DNA from: Hymenobacter sediminicola
GTDB lineage: Bacteria > Bacteroidota > Bacteroidia > Cytophagales > Hymenobacteraceae
Assembly: GCF_014250515.1 (NCBI RefSeq)
Contig: NZ_CP060202.1
Span: 3,469,001 to 3,533,000 of the forward strand
Direction: 5' to 3'
DNA length: 64,000 bases
The first letter of the stretch is position 1. Each line of letters begins with the position of its first letter. A program made the translations under genes and the position numbers. Under the pieces are notes generated by a model. The model was not told the DNA's origin and made no database searches. It saw only the letters and a list, made by a program, of their open reading frames with translations. Shown here piece after piece: positions 32,504 to 41,669 of this stretch.

Positions 32504-32875
32504 ATGAAGCCAATTGCCTCACCTAAGACTGCAGCAAAACCCGTTTCGTGGTGGGCACTGCTGCCTGGGATTTTTCTGTTTCTCAGCTTCTGGAGCCTGT
32601 TTTTTAGTGAATGGCTGACCATTGGCATCATAGCCGATCCTGCCACTATTGGCAGTTACAGTTTCGGTTCAGAAGCCATGCTCGCTGAAGGCGGGCAGCA
32701 CTATCGCACGGCCAACACCTATGCCACTTCCGCCCTGCTGGCTTGGGTGCTGCTGCTACCGGCAGGCCTTGCCTTCGTGCAGGCCATGCGGAGGCGTACG
32801 CCGGTGCGGGCACTACTGGCATATGGCATCCTGAGCGTGACACTGACTGTGCTGCCGCTTCTAAACTCACTCTGA
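32504..32875 (+). CDS. Small polytopic membrane protein, unknown function
   Basis: 123 residues with three hydrophobic segments: LLPGIFLFLSFWSLFFSEWL (about 19-38), ALLAWVLLLPAGLAFVQAM (about 77-95) and ALLAYGILSVTLTVLPLL (about 103-120). The first loop contains TIGSYSFGSEAMLAEGGQHY. No family is recognised. It is the only plus-strand gene between grpE and the pyrophosphatase and is convergent with obg (25 bases between stops). The 32271-32503 gap to grpE shows no clear promoter box. Confidence 0.65.
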   Translation: MKPIASPKTAAKPVSWWALLPGIFLFLSFWSLFFSEWLTIGIIADPATIGSYSFGSEAMLAEGGQHYRTANTYATSALLAWVLLLPAGLAFVQAMRRRTPVRALLAYGILSVTLTVLPLLNSL

Positions 32876-32900
32876 GGCCGAAAGCGGCAGCACCTCCACT

Positions 32901-33977
32901 TTATGCCGGCAGTTCATCCGGGGTTTCCTGCTCGTCGTCCTCAGCCATGTAGCCGGCGCGCGTAGATTCCGGCGCATCACGATGGACTTTCTGTAGTTCT
33001 TCCCAGATCAGGTCCTTCAGCTTCTGGATGTTCTTATTTGCAAGGCTGGAAATAAAGACTGTTGGCAGGTCGGTGGGCAGTGTTTCGCGGATTTCGGCTT
33101 CCAGCTCCTCGTCCAGCATGTCGGATTTGGTAATGGCCAGCAGGCGCTGCTTGTCCAGCAGCTCCGGGTTGAACTGCTCCAACTCATTGAGCAGCACCTC
33201 GTACTCGCCGTTGATATCGGGCGAGTCGCAGCTGATCATGAACAGCAGGATGGAGTTACGCTCAATATGGCGCAGGAAACGCGTACCCAGGCCTTTGCCG
33301 TCGGCTGCCCCCTCAATAATGCCCGGAATATCGGCCATTACAAAGGATTTATAGTCGCGGTACGCTACCACGCCCAGGTTTGGCGTGAGTGTCGTGAAGG
33401 CATAGTCGGCAATCTTGGGCTTGGCTGCCGACACCACCGACAGCAACGTGCTTTTGCCGGCATTCGGGAAGCCCACGAGGCCCACGTCGGCCAGTAGTTT
33501 CAGCTCCAGAATCACCCACTCATCAATACCGGGCTCGCCAGGCTGGGCGTAGGCCGGGGCTTGGTTGGTAGCCGATTTGAAATGGTCGTTGCCGAGTCCA
33601 CCCCGGCCGCCGGGCGTCAGAATCAGGCGCTGGCCGTGCTCCGTGATTTCCAGCTTCTTTTCGCCGGATTCCGCGTCGCGCGCTACCGTACCGAGGGGCA
33701 CCTGAATGATGATGTCGTCGCCCTGGGCACCAGTGCGCAGGTTTTCGCCTCCGTTTTCGCCGGCTTTGGCAATTAAGTGTTTCTGGTATTGCAGGTGTAG
33801 CAACGTCCAAAGTTGGGAGCTGCCTTCCAGAATGATGTGGCCGCCGCGGCCGCCGTCGCCGCCATCGGGTCCACCGTTGGGCAGGCCTTTGGCACGGAAG
33901 AAATGGTGCGAGCCTGCCCCACCCTTGCCCGAACGGCAGTTGATTTTGACGTAGTCGATGAAATTATTGGAAGCCAT
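32901..33977 (-). CDS. obg: GTPase Obg
   Basis: Essential ribosome-assembly GTPase. The 358 residues have the glycine-rich Obg fold at the N-terminus ([34 protein letters not shown], about 13-52, and [10 protein letters not shown]) and a G domain from about 160: G1 [12 protein letters not shown]3 [10 protein letters not shown]4 ITKSDML. The C-terminus is short and acidic ([13 protein letters not shown]), without the OCT domain of Bacillus Obg. It follows adk; a palindromic repeat lies between them. Confidence 0.96.
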   Translation of the reverse strand: MASNNFIDYVKINCRSGKGGAGSHHFFRAKGLPNGGPDGGDGGRGGHIILEGSSQLWTLLHLQYQKHLIAKAGENGGENLRTGAQGDDIIIQVPLGTVARDAESGEKKLEITEHGQRLILTPGGRGGLGNDHFKSATNQAPAYAQPGEPGIDEWVILELKLLADVGLVGFPNAGKSTLLSVVSAAKPKIADYAFTTLTPNLGVVAYRDYKSFVMADIPGIIEGAADGKGLGTRFLRHIERNSILLFMISCDSPDINGEYEVLLNELEQFNPELLDKQRLLAITKSDMLDEELEAEIRETLPTDLPTVFISSLANKNIQKLKDLIWEELQKVHRDAPESTRAGYMAEDDEQETPDELPA

Positions 33978-33999
33978 GCTGTGCGTCGTGAAAAAAGAT

Positions 34000-34121
34000 C
34001 TGTCAGGCGGAGCTTTCGGCGTACTAAAGCAAAGGCGAAGGACCTTACCCCGGCAAAACAGCCATTGTTAGAATGGCCCGTTCTGATGCGGTAAGGTCCT
34101 TCGCTAGGCTCAGGATGACAG
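34000..34121. repeat. Palindromic dispersed repeat, copy 3 (between adk and obg)
   Basis: The right arm, GGTAAGGTCCTTCGCTAGGC then TCAGGATGACAG, is the clearest example of the family consensus. The left arm begins CTGTCAGGCGGAGC and ends GCGAAGGACCTTACC, with extra bases between. The element is 122 bp, non-coding, and lies in the gap between the adk stop (34147) and the obg start (33977). Confidence 0.78.
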
Positions 34122-34146
34122 AGTTGTGCGAGTTAGAATCGCAAAG

Positions 34147-34770
34147 TTACGCTTTTACTTCGTCGGTCGCCTGCTTGCTGCTGGCAGGTGCTGCGGCAGC
34201 GTGTTTGTCGAGGATGCCGCAGATCTGGCTGAAGATGTCTTCGATGGCGCCAATACCGTTCAGGGCGTGGAATTTCTGCTGCTTCGCGTAGTAGCCGGCT
34301 ACCTGGGCGGTTTCGGTGTTGTACACCGTCACACGCTTACGGATTTTGTCTTCGTTCTGGTCGTCGGGGCGGCCGGAGGTTTTGCCGCGCTCCAGCAGGC
34401 GCGTTACCAGTTCCTGCTCATCCACTTCCAACGCCACCATGCACGATACGTTGGTTTCGTGTTCGGCCAGCAGTCGGTCGAGGCTTTCGGCCTGCGGTAC
34501 GGTGCGCGGGAAACCATCGAAAATGAAGCCGGCAGCCTGCTTGTTATCTTTCAGGGCGGAGCCAATCATGCCAATTACCACTTCATCGGGCACGAGCAGA
34601 CCTTCGTCCATGAGCTTTTTGGCACGCAGACCAAGCTCAGTGCCTTGAGTAATCTGGGCGCGGAGCAGGTCGCCGGTAGAGAGGTGCACCAGATTGTAGC
34701 GGGCAATCAGCTTCTGGCTTTGCGTTCCTTTGCCGGCGCCGGGCGGGCCGAAGAGCACGAGATTCAGCAT
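34147..34770 (-). CDS. adk: Adenylate kinase
   Basis: Interconverts ATP + AMP and 2 ADP. The 207 residues carry the P-loop FGPPGAGKGTQSQKL (7-21), the AMP-binding segment HLSTGDLLRAQITQGTELG, FDGFPRTVPQAESL, and a short LID (RLLERGKTSGRPDDQNEDK) without zinc cysteines, so the short form. The C-terminus has an added Ala/Ser-rich tail (AAAAPASSKQATDEVKA). Upstream on the minus strand TATCTTTC (about 34815-34822) is one base off the -7 pattern. hpt lies upstream, obg downstream. Confidence 0.96.
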   Translation of the reverse strand: MLNLVLFGPPGAGKGTQSQKLIARYNLVHLSTGDLLRAQITQGTELGLRAKKLMDEGLLVPDEVVIGMIGSALKDNKQAAGFIFDGFPRTVPQAESLDRLLAEHETNVSCMVALEVDEQELVTRLLERGKTSGRPDDQNEDKIRKRVTVYNTETAQVAGYYAKQQKFHALNGIGAIEDIFSQICGILDKHAAAAPASSKQATDEVKA

Positions 34771-34888
34771 GGGGAGCGAAGTGTTACGCGGGGAAGAAAA
34801 GAAGTGGGTTCTGGAAAGATAAGCAACGAATAGGAAAGCCTCTACGGACGCGGGCAGGTTTTAGCTGACGCCGCCGGCTGCACAATTC

Positions 34889-35428
34889 CTATACTGCTTT
34901 GTAAACGTCGGGGTAGTTGCGGCCTAAGCCATCAAAATCAAGACCATACCCGACGATAAAATCGTTGGGAATACTGAGTCCGACGTAGCGAATTGGCAGC
35001 TCGTGCTGCAGGCACTCGGGCTTTAGGAACAGTGTAGCTACCTCCAGCGAAGCGGGCTGGTTGGCACTCAGATTGTCGAGCAGCATCCGCATGGTGTGGC
35101 CGGTATCCACAATATCTTCCACGATGATGACGTGGCGGCCCTGCAGCTCTTCGGTGAGGCCAAGTACTTCCTGCACGGTGCCGGTGCTACTGGTTCCCTG
35201 GTAAGATGCCACCCGGATAAAGGTGATTTCGCAGGGAATGCTCAGGCCCTTCATCAGGTCGGCGGCGAACATGAACGAGCCGTTCAGAACGGCCACCAGA
35301 ATGGGCTGCTTACCAGCATACTCGTGGTTGAGGCGGTCAGCAAGCTGCTGAATACTGGCCGACAGCTGCTGAGCCGAAAGGTAGGGCTCGAACTGCTTGC
35401 CGTGCAGTGAAATATGGTCCGGGTTCAT
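34889..35428 (-). CDS. hpt: Hypoxanthine phosphoribosyltransferase
   Basis: Purine salvage enzyme that makes IMP or GMP from the base and PRPP. The 179 residues contain ILVAVLNGSFMFAADLMKGL (about 44-63, with the LxG cis-peptide loop), EITFIRVASYQGTSSTG and the PRPP-binding motif VIIVEDIVDTGHTMRML (about 103-119). The C-terminal FIVGYGLDFDGLGRNYPDVY is the HPRT signature. A -7 box TACCTTTG lies upstream at 35470-35463. It leads the hpt-adk-obg gene group. Confidence 0.95.
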   Translation of the reverse strand: MNPDHISLHGKQFEPYLSAQQLSASIQQLADRLNHEYAGKQPILVAVLNGSFMFAADLMKGLSIPCEITFIRVASYQGTSSTGTVQEVLGLTEELQGRHVIIVEDIVDTGHTMRMLLDNLSANQPASLEVATLFLKPECLQHELPIRYVGLSIPNDFIVGYGLDFDGLGRNYPDVYKAV

Positions 35429-35462
35429 CCGAATTGGGTTGGGCCGTGGGTGAGCGGGCAGG

Positions 35463-35470
35463 CAAAGGTA
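35463..35470 (-). promoter_or_regulatory. Promoter -7 box for hpt
   Basis: On the minus strand TACCTTTG fits TAnnTTTG exactly, 34 bases before the hpt ATG. The -33 region would fall inside the pyrophosphatase terminator hairpin and has no TTG. Confidence 0.5.
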
Positions 35471-35475
35471 ACAGA

Positions 35476-35509
35476 AAAAGCCGCCCTCCTGGCGTGGGAA
35501 GGCGGCTTA
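35476..35509 (-). terminator. Intrinsic terminator after hppA
   Basis: AAAAGCCGCC (35476-35485) pairs with GGCGGCTTA (35501-35509). On the minus strand CTTTTTCTG follows. It lies 68 bases after the hppA stop. Confidence 0.75.
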
Positions 35510-35576
35510 CCCGGTTTTGCTTACTGGCTACCTCCTACATTCGGCCGCTGAAAACGAGCCAGTTAAGCTCAACAGC

Positions 35577-37808
35577 TTATCGGTTGCGCAGCAACATGAA
35601 CACGGCTTCGGCAGCATGGTCGGTCACATCGGCGAATTTCACCTTTGGGCGGGCATCCAGTTCTACACGAGGTTTCAGGTCTACGGGGGCCACACCACGC
35701 TCCGGAGCCGCAATGTGAGGGGCAATTACCAGCGACACAATGCTCATCAGCTTGATGAGAATATTCATGGAAGGCCCAGACGTGTCTTTGAACGGGTCAC
35801 CGACAGTGTCGCCGGTGACGGAGGCTTTGTGGGCGTCGGAGCCTTTGTACTCCATTTTGCCGTCAATCATCACGCCTTTCTCGAACGACTTCTTGGCGTT
35901 GTCCCAGGCACCACCGGCATTGCTCTGGAACATAGCCATCAGCACACCGCTTACGGTGACGCCAGCTAGCGTGCCGCCCAGCACCTCGGGGCCGAAGGCG
36001 AAACCCACGATAACGGGCACAATGAGGGCAATAGCGCCTGGCAGCATCATTTCGCGGATGGCCGCCTGGGTAGAAATAGCCACGCACTTCTCGTATTCAG
36101 GTCGGCCGGTGCCTTCCATGATGCCAGGTATCTCGCGGAACTGCCGGCGCACTTCCTGCACCATGGCCATGGCCGCGCGCCCCACCGCCGAAATGGCTAG
36201 GGCCGAGAAAATAAACGGAATCATGGCCCCGACGAACAGGCCCGCCAGCACGCGCGCATTGCTGATGTCGATGCTGTTGATGTTGGCCGTGCCCATGAAG
36301 GCGGCAAACAGCGCCAGTGAAGTAAGCGCCGCCGAAGCAATGGCGAAACCCTTGCCAGTAGCGGCCGTGGTATTCCCTACGGCGTCCAGAATGTCGGTTC
36401 GCTCGCGTACTTCCTTGGGTAGCTCACTCATTTCGGCAATACCACCGGCGTTGTCGGCAATGGGGCCAAACGCGTCAATGGCGAGCTGCATGGCGGTAGT
36501 GGCCATCATGCCGGCGGCCGCAATAGCCACGCCGTAGAGGCCGGCGCACTCGAAGCTCAGCACAATGCCGGCCGCTAGTACCAGAATCGGGAGCACCGTG
36601 GACTCCATGCCTACGGCCAACCCGCCGATAACGGTAGTGGCGTGGCCGGTGGAACTCTGACGCACGATGCTCAGCACCGGGCGCTTGCCCATGGCCGTAT
36701 AATACTCCGTGATGATGCTCATCAGCGTGCCCACAATCAGCCCGACTACTACGGCTTTGAACACATCCATCGAATCGAAGGTGATACCCCGAATAACCAA
36801 GTCTTCGGCAGGCAGCATCCAGCGGATGATGAAGTAAGAAGCAATGCCCGACACAATAACCGACACGTAGTTGCCCAGATTGAGGGCGTTTTGCACGTTG
36901 CCTCCCTCCTTCACCCGCACGCACAGAATCCCGATAAGCGAAGCAATGATGCCCATTCCGGCAATAACCATCGGTAGTAGAATAGGCGAAAGGCCCTGAA
37001 AGTCGTCGCCACGGGCCACTACTTCGCGGCCCAGCACCATGGTAGCCAGAATAGTCGCCACGTAGGACCCGAACAGGTCGGCGCCCATGCCGGCTACGTC
37101 GCCCACGTTGTCGCCCACGTTGTCGGCGATGGTAGCGGGGTTACGGGGGTCGTCTTCCGGAATACCGGCTTCTACTTTACCCACGAGGTCAGCTCCTACG
37201 TCGGCAGCTTTGGTATAGATGCCGCCACCCACGCGGGCAAACAGCGCAATACTTTCAGCGCCCAGCGAGAAGCCGGTCAGCACTTCCAGCGCGGTTTCCA
37301 TTTCGATGCCGTTGGCACCGCCGCCCTTGCTCACCACAAACATCTGGTAGAAGGCAATGAACAACGAGCCCAGGCCCAGCACCGCCAAGCCCGCAACGCC
37401 CATGCCCATCACCGAGCCTCCCGAAAACGACACATTTAGGGCCTTGCTCAGGCTGGTGCGCGCAGCCTGAGCCGTCCGGACGTTAGCCTTGGTGGCAATT
37501 TTCATCCCGATAAAGCCAGCCAGCGCCGAGAAGATGGCGCCAATGATGAAGGCTATGACAATGACCGGGCTGGACTTTTCGCCCGTGCTGCCCAGATAGA
37601 ACAAGAAGGCCGAGGCAATCAGGCCGAAAATGGCCAGTACTTTGTATTCAGCTTTTAGAAAGGCAATAGCGCCGTCGGCAATGTAGCCGGCAATGGTGCG
37701 CATTCGGTCGTCGCCGGGGTCCTGGCGGCTCACCCAGCCCGAACGGACCCAGGTGTAGACCAACGCCAGCACGCCCAGCGCGGGCACTGCGTAAAGAACA
37801 TTCATCAT
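35577..37808 (-). CDS. hppA: Membrane-bound ion-translocating pyrophosphatase
   Basis: Hydrolyses pyrophosphate in the inner membrane and pumps H+ and/or Na+. The 743 residues hold about 16 membrane helices. The substrate site reads [12 protein letters not shown] then [20 protein letters not shown] (about 205-240), and a second acidic site is [17 protein letters not shown]. The cation switch reads [16 protein letters not shown]: Ala at the first position after GNTT, where K+-independent enzymes have Lys, so the K+-dependent subfamily (established rule). Na+ versus H+ cannot be told from this alone. Confidence 0.95.
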   Translation of the reverse strand: MMNVLYAVPALGVLALVYTWVRSGWVSRQDPGDDRMRTIAGYIADGAIAFLKAEYKVLAIFGLIASAFLFYLGSTGEKSSPVIVIAFIIGAIFSALAGFIGMKIATKANVRTAQAARTSLSKALNVSFSGGSVMGMGVAGLAVLGLGSLFIAFYQMFVVSKGGGANGIEMETALEVLTGFSLGAESIALFARVGGGIYTKAADVGADLVGKVEAGIPEDDPRNPATIADNVGDNVGDVAGMGADLFGSYVATILATMVLGREVVARGDDFQGLSPILLPMVIAGMGIIASLIGILCVRVKEGGNVQNALNLGNYVSVIVSGIASYFIIRWMLPAEDLVIRGITFDSMDVFKAVVVGLIVGTLMSIITEYYTAMGKRPVLSIVRQSSTGHATTVIGGLAVGMESTVLPILVLAAGIVLSFECAGLYGVAIAAAGMMATTAMQLAIDAFGPIADNAGGIAEMSELPKEVRERTDILDAVGNTTAATGKGFAIASAALTSLALFAAFMGTANINSIDISNARVLAGLFVGAMIPFIFSALAISAVGRAAMAMVQEVRRQFREIPGIMEGTGRPEYEKCVAISTQAAIREMMLPGAIALIVPVIVGFAFGPEVLGGTLAGVTVSGVLMAMFQSNAGGAWDNAKKSFEKGVMIDGKMEYKGSDAHKASVTGDTVGDPFKDTSGPSMNILIKLMSIVSLVIAPHIAAPERGVAPVDLKPRVELDARPKVKFADVTDHAAEAVFMLLRNR

Positions 37809-37969
37809 AGAGCGGTGAAAAGAAGATGGGAGTTAGGTTGGGAATGAGGCATTTGGGTGGGTAAAATAGACTTTATTGGCTAATCCTCAACCTGCCTTCA
37901 CTAAATCCCAGCTGGTATTCTTCGGGCTGGCAGCCAGCTACATCCTGTTTCGGCTATCTGCAAACGCAA

Positions 37970-38002
37970 AAGAGCCGCTCCGGTGGTCCGGAAGCGGCTC
38001 TT
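37970..38002 (-). terminator. Intrinsic terminator after M42 peptidase gene
   Basis: AAGAGCCGCTCCGG (37970-37983) pairs with CCGGAAGCGGCTCTT (37988-38002) with one bulged base, loop TGGT. TTTGCGTTTGC follows on the minus strand. Otherwise the 37809-38035 gap shows TATTTTAC before hppA, a weak -7 match, and no gene. Confidence 0.78.
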
Positions 38003-38035
38003 GGCAATGGTTTCGGGGGTGCTGGGACTACCTGA

Positions 38036-38950
38036 CTACAACCGGCGCATCAGCTCCTGATATAAGGCGAGCATGCTCGCTATGTCGCGCTTGTCCACAA
38101 TTTCGTCGGGCGAGTGCACATTGTCTTCGGGGGCCCCAATAAAGCACCAGTCCCAGGGCTGGGCGCCGTGCTGCAGTTCCTTGGCATCGGAGCCGCCGCT
38201 GCCTTCTACTTCCAACTGGTGCGGAATGCCGGCGGCCTCGGCAATACGTCGGATACGCTCCACGTAGCTGCGCCGCGGAATCAGGGAGTCGCGCAGGGAA
38301 ATGGCTACTCCCTGACCAGGATGCACGCCCTCCGTCACCCAGGTAATGTCCGAAATGAGAGCCTGCCGCACACCGTAGGTTTCGTAGATATGTTTGGCCA
38401 GATAGGCCACGGACCCACCGCCGTGCTCTTCCCAGCAGCTGAAGACGACAATGCCGTTTTCCAGCGTTTCGCAGAGGCGCAGCGCGTTCCAGACGCCCAA
38501 CCGGTTGTCGAGATAGCAGCTCTGAACGGTCGTTTCCGTTTCACGGAAGTCGCACTGAAACGTGAGTTCAGTTCCGCGGTCAATGTCGCGGGTGAACTCA
38601 TATGCAGGCTGCCCGGTTTCCTCATCAATGACCAACGTACACTCAATTGCCCCCTGCGAATCGTGGCCAACCAGCTTGGTGCCGGTTTCCATCACAGGCC
38701 CTCCGATACGCACCAGTTGCCGGCCATAGCGCACCGTGAAGCCGATGCTATCCAAATGGGCAAATACGGCAGTACGGGGGGCACCAAAAACCAGAATAAT
38801 GCAATCCTGCCACCCATCACCATCGAGTACGACAGGCGTTACCCGCCAGGTAGGGCTTTCAGCACGGATGTGCTTTAATAAGAATTGAGTAAGTGCGGCT
38901 TCGTTTCCAGCAGGGGCCGGTATACGGCAAAGGGTATGTAAAAGCTCCAT
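38036..38950 (-). CDS. M42-family metallo-aminopeptidase
   Basis: Two-metal aminopeptidase of 304 residues. Metal-binding and catalytic segments are in order: VFAHLDSIGFTVRYG (His, with the Asp two residues later), CYLDNRLGVWNALRL (bridging Asp), VFSCWEEHGGGSVAYL (catalytic Glu pair), ISDITWVTEGVH (Asp) and ELQHGAQPWDWCFIGAPEDN with VHSPDEIVDKRD (last His). It is shorter than typical M42 enzymes of about 350 residues, mostly because the PDZ-like lid domain is small. Single-gene unit with its own terminator. Confidence 0.87.
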   Translation of the reverse strand: MELLHTLCRIPAPAGNEAALTQFLLKHIRAESPTWRVTPVVLDGDGWQDCIILVFGAPRTAVFAHLDSIGFTVRYGRQLVRIGGPVMETGTKLVGHDSQGAIECTLVIDEETGQPAYEFTRDIDRGTELTFQCDFRETETTVQSCYLDNRLGVWNALRLCETLENGIVVFSCWEEHGGGSVAYLAKHIYETYGVRQALISDITWVTEGVHPGQGVAISLRDSLIPRRSYVERIRRIAEAAGIPHQLEVEGSGGSDAKELQHGAQPWDWCFIGAPEDNVHSPDEIVDKRDIASMLALYQELMRRL

Positions 38951-38963
38951 GATTCACCTATTA

Positions 38964-38996
38964 TTTGTCCAAAACTAGGATAAAAGTCATACTTTA
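38964..38996 (+). promoter_or_regulatory. Possible promoter of the TPR protein gene
   Basis: TTTG (38964-38967) is followed after 21 bases by ATACTTTA (38989-38996), a partial match to the Bacteroidota pattern, 63 bases before the ATG at 39060. Weak call. Confidence 0.3.
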
Positions 38997-39059
38997 GCCT
39001 TTCCGTTGGGCGGTGCGTAGTGAAGTAGAATCCGGCCGCACCGGCAAGCAAACGTATCT

Positions 39060-40301
39060 ATGATCCTTCGACTCCGATTTATCCTGTTGCTAATGTTGTT
39101 GCCTTTCCTGGCGCAAGCTCAGCAGCCTGATACTACTCGTACCCCTATTCGCAATATCGAAACCGAAAATGTGGACGTGCTGCCTAACGCCGTTGATACC
39201 AAAGGCTGGCTGCTGCTTGACAAGGATATTCAGACGGAACTGGAGGGCGCGGTACAGAACCTATACAACTGCCGCTACGAAAAGGCCGAGAAGCAATTCC
39301 GCTCCCTGCGCCGCCGCTACCCTAACCACCCGATGCCCTATTTTCTGCTGGGCCTAAGCCAATGGTGGAAAATCGTTCCAACCAACATCAAGACCAAGCA
39401 GTACGATAAGCTCTTCTTCGCCTACATGGATTCGTCCATTACGAAGGCAGAAGCACTGTATGAGGCGGATAACAAAAACTATGAAGCCTGCTTTTTCCTG
39501 GCAGCGGCCTATGGTTTTGATGGCCGCCTGAATGCGGAGCGCAGCAACTGGCCGAAAGCTACTGTCAGCGCCAAACGTGCCCTCAAATACCTTGAAATCA
39601 GCAAAGAAGCCAACGGATTAAGCCCAGAATTTCTATTTGGGCAGGCCCTTTTCAACTATTACGCCGTCTGGATTCCGGACAACTACCCGCTGCTGAAGCC
39701 TGTGCTGCTACTGTTCCCCAAAGGCAACAAGCAACTGGGCCTACAACAACTGCGCAACGTGGCCGACAACGGATTTTACGTGGGCCCGGAAGCCAAAGTC
39801 TTTCTGATGCGCATCCTCAACAATGAGGAGAACAACCCGGAAGCCGCCATGCCGCTGGCACGCAACTTGGCCAAAACTTACCCCGACAATGGGTACTTCC
39901 AGCGCTTCTATGCGCTGCTGTGCTTCAATATGGGGGAGTTTCGGGAGAGTGAGCGGGTAAGCCAGGAGATTCTGACGAAGCTGAACCAGGGCATGCCTGG
40001 CTATGAAGGAATCAGTGGCCGCTACGCCACCTACTTTCTGGGCTGGCTAATGCAGAACCGCTATAAAGATCTGACTAAAGCCAAGGACTACTACCAGCGC
40101 TGCATTGTATTTGCCGAAAGTACCGACGAGACAAAAGGCGGTTTTTATCTGCATGCCAACTACAATCTGGCCCGCATTGCGGAGAAGGAACGGGATTTAG
40201 GAACTGCCCGCCGCTATTACTCCGTTGTACGGGAAATAGCCGACAGCAAATCCGACCAGTACCGGGAGGCTAAGGCATTTCTGAAAAAGAACAAGAAGTA
40301 G
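39060..40301 (+). CDS. Exported tetratricopeptide-repeat protein
   Basis: 413 residues with a signal peptide (LRFILLLMLLPFLAQAQ, cleavage about residue 21) and TPR-like helices: LYNCRYEKAEKQFRSLRRRY (about 68-87), KNYEACFFLAAAYGF, FYALLCFNMGEFRESERVSQ and LARIAEKERDLGTARRYYSV. It is likely a periplasmic scaffold protein. No partner is evident apart from the downstream membrane protein gene, 9 bases after its stop and surely cotranscribed. It borders the polysaccharide locus and could belong to it (inference). Confidence 0.8.
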   Translation: MILRLRFILLLMLLPFLAQAQQPDTTRTPIRNIETENVDVLPNAVDTKGWLLLDKDIQTELEGAVQNLYNCRYEKAEKQFRSLRRRYPNHPMPYFLLGLSQWWKIVPTNIKTKQYDKLFFAYMDSSITKAEALYEADNKNYEACFFLAAAYGFDGRLNAERSNWPKATVSAKRALKYLEISKEANGLSPEFLFGQALFNYYAVWIPDNYPLLKPVLLLFPKGNKQLGLQQLRNVADNGFYVGPEAKVFLMRILNNEENNPEAAMPLARNLAKTYPDNGYFQRFYALLCFNMGEFRESERVSQEILTKLNQGMPGYEGISGRYATYFLGWLMQNRYKDLTKAKDYYQRCIVFAESTDETKGGFYLHANYNLARIAEKERDLGTARRYYSVVREIADSKSDQYREAKAFLKKNKK

Positions 40302-40310
40302 CCTTCCCGC

Positions 40311-41666
40311 ATGGATTTAAAAGACCTGCTGCTCACTCCGCTGTATCTGGGGCTGATTTATGCGCTGGCCTTTGCCGTGCGTCCGCGGGTTACAAACCTA
40401 TACACCCGCAAATACTTCATTCCGGCCCTCAGCTTGAAGCTAGTGGGTGCCATTGCGCTGGGCCTCATCTACCAGTTTTACTACAGCGGCGGAGACACAT
40501 TCAACTACTTCATCCACTCGTCGGTGATGTATGATGCCTTCGGCGACTCCTTTGCTGTGGGCATGAAACTACTAACCAGCGACGGGGAGCGGCTGCCGGA
40601 ACTGGCTAAATACACCTCCCGCATGTTCTGGTGGGAGCCTGGATCTACTGAGTTAGTTATCGTTCGGATTGCTACGGTACTCGGGATGCTGTGCTTCAAC
40701 ACCTACACCGTAGTAGGTCTGTTCTTCGCCTGCATCAGCTTCAGCGGCATGTGGGCCATGTACATGACCTTCGCCAAGATTCGGCCGCAGGTGTATCAGC
40801 AGTTGGCTATTGCTGTTTTCTTTATTCCCTCGGTATTCTTCTGGGGGTCCGGGTTGATGAAGGATTCTTTATGCCTCGGGGCGCTGGGCTGGATATTTTA
40901 TGCCTTTTACCAAGGCGCCATTCAGAAGAAGCGGCTGCTTAAGTCTGTGCTCATTGGTAGTCTGGCGGCCTACATGCTCTATATTACTAAGGTCTATATC
41001 CTGCTGTCATTTCTTCCGCCAGCCCTTATATGGATATTTAACGAGAACAGCCAGCGAATCAAAAACCGCTTAGTGCGCATGATAGCCAAGCCATTTTTGA
41101 TTGGAATAGGAGCTGTGGCGGCCGTATTTGCCATGGGTAACCTGACCGAAGGCGACGAGAAGTACGACATCGACAAGATTGGAGAAAGAAGCAAGATTAC
41201 AGCTGACTACCTGTACGAAGTATCGGTAAAGCAGGAAGGCTCGGCCTATAATCTGGGGGAGCAGGATGGTACTATCGGTGGGATGGTGAAGCTTGCGCCT
41301 CAGGCCATTATTGTTGCATTGTTTCGCCCCTTCCTCTGGGAAGCCAAGAACCCGGTAATGCTCCTGTCGGCACTGGAGGCGACGTTCTTTCTGGTGTTTA
41401 CCCTGCGCATTCTTTTCAAGGTAGGTGTGGCGCGGTTCTTCGGAGCCATTGCCGGCACACCAGTCCTAATGCTCAGCTTTATTTTCGCCTTAGTTTTCGG
41501 AGCTTCGGTAGGCATTATCTCCAACAACTTTGGCACGCTGGTGCGCTACAAAATTCCGCTCATTCCTTTCTACGTAGCAGCCTTGTATATCCTGCAGGAT
41601 GTGAGCGGAGCCGGTAAGCCCAGTAAAGGGCGTACGATAGCACGCCGCCGGTTAGCTACTACTTAG
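40311..41666 (+). CDS. Polytopic membrane protein, possible polysaccharide polymerase (Wzy/EpsG-like)
   Basis: 451 residues with about 10-12 hydrophobic segments, such as VGLFFACISFSGMWAMYMTF and LAIAVFFIPSVFFWGSGLMK. The loop YYSGGDTFNYFIHSS (about 56-70) and FFWGSGLMKDSLCLGALGWI resemble EpsG-type and other bacterial polymerase or glycosyltransferase membrane proteins, in which an Asp or Lys-Asp in the loop is conserved. The flanking polysaccharide locus has a flippase but no other polymerase candidate, which supports the idea. The assignment is inference; no catalytic motif proves it. Confidence 0.6.
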   Translation: MDLKDLLLTPLYLGLIYALAFAVRPRVTNLYTRKYFIPALSLKLVGAIALGLIYQFYYSGGDTFNYFIHSSVMYDAFGDSFAVGMKLLTSDGERLPELAKYTSRMFWWEPGSTELVIVRIATVLGMLCFNTYTVVGLFFACISFSGMWAMYMTFAKIRPQVYQQLAIAVFFIPSVFFWGSGLMKDSLCLGALGWIFYAFYQGAIQKKRLLKSVLIGSLAAYMLYITKVYILLSFLPPALIWIFNENSQRIKNRLVRMIAKPFLIGIGAVAAVFAMGNLTEGDEKYDIDKIGERSKITADYLYEVSVKQEGSAYNLGEQDGTIGGMVKLAPQAIIVALFRPFLWEAKNPVMLLSALEATFFLVFTLRILFKVGVARFFGAIAGTPVLMLSFIFALVFGASVGIISNNFGTLVRYKIPLIPFYVAALYILQDVSGAGKPSKGRTIARRRLATT

Positions 41667-41669
41667 CCC

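Noticed and set aside
32899-32960. Missing OCT domain in Obg as a truncation
   Set aside because: Obg proteins outside Firmicutes often lack the C-terminal OCT domain; the G domain is complete.
37876-38142. 88-residue plus-strand frame between hppA and the M42 gene
   Set aside because: It runs through the terminator hairpin at 37970-38002 and into the peptidase gene.
38036-38950. Short M42 peptidase as a damaged gene
   Set aside because: All metal-binding and catalytic residues are visible and the frame is intact.
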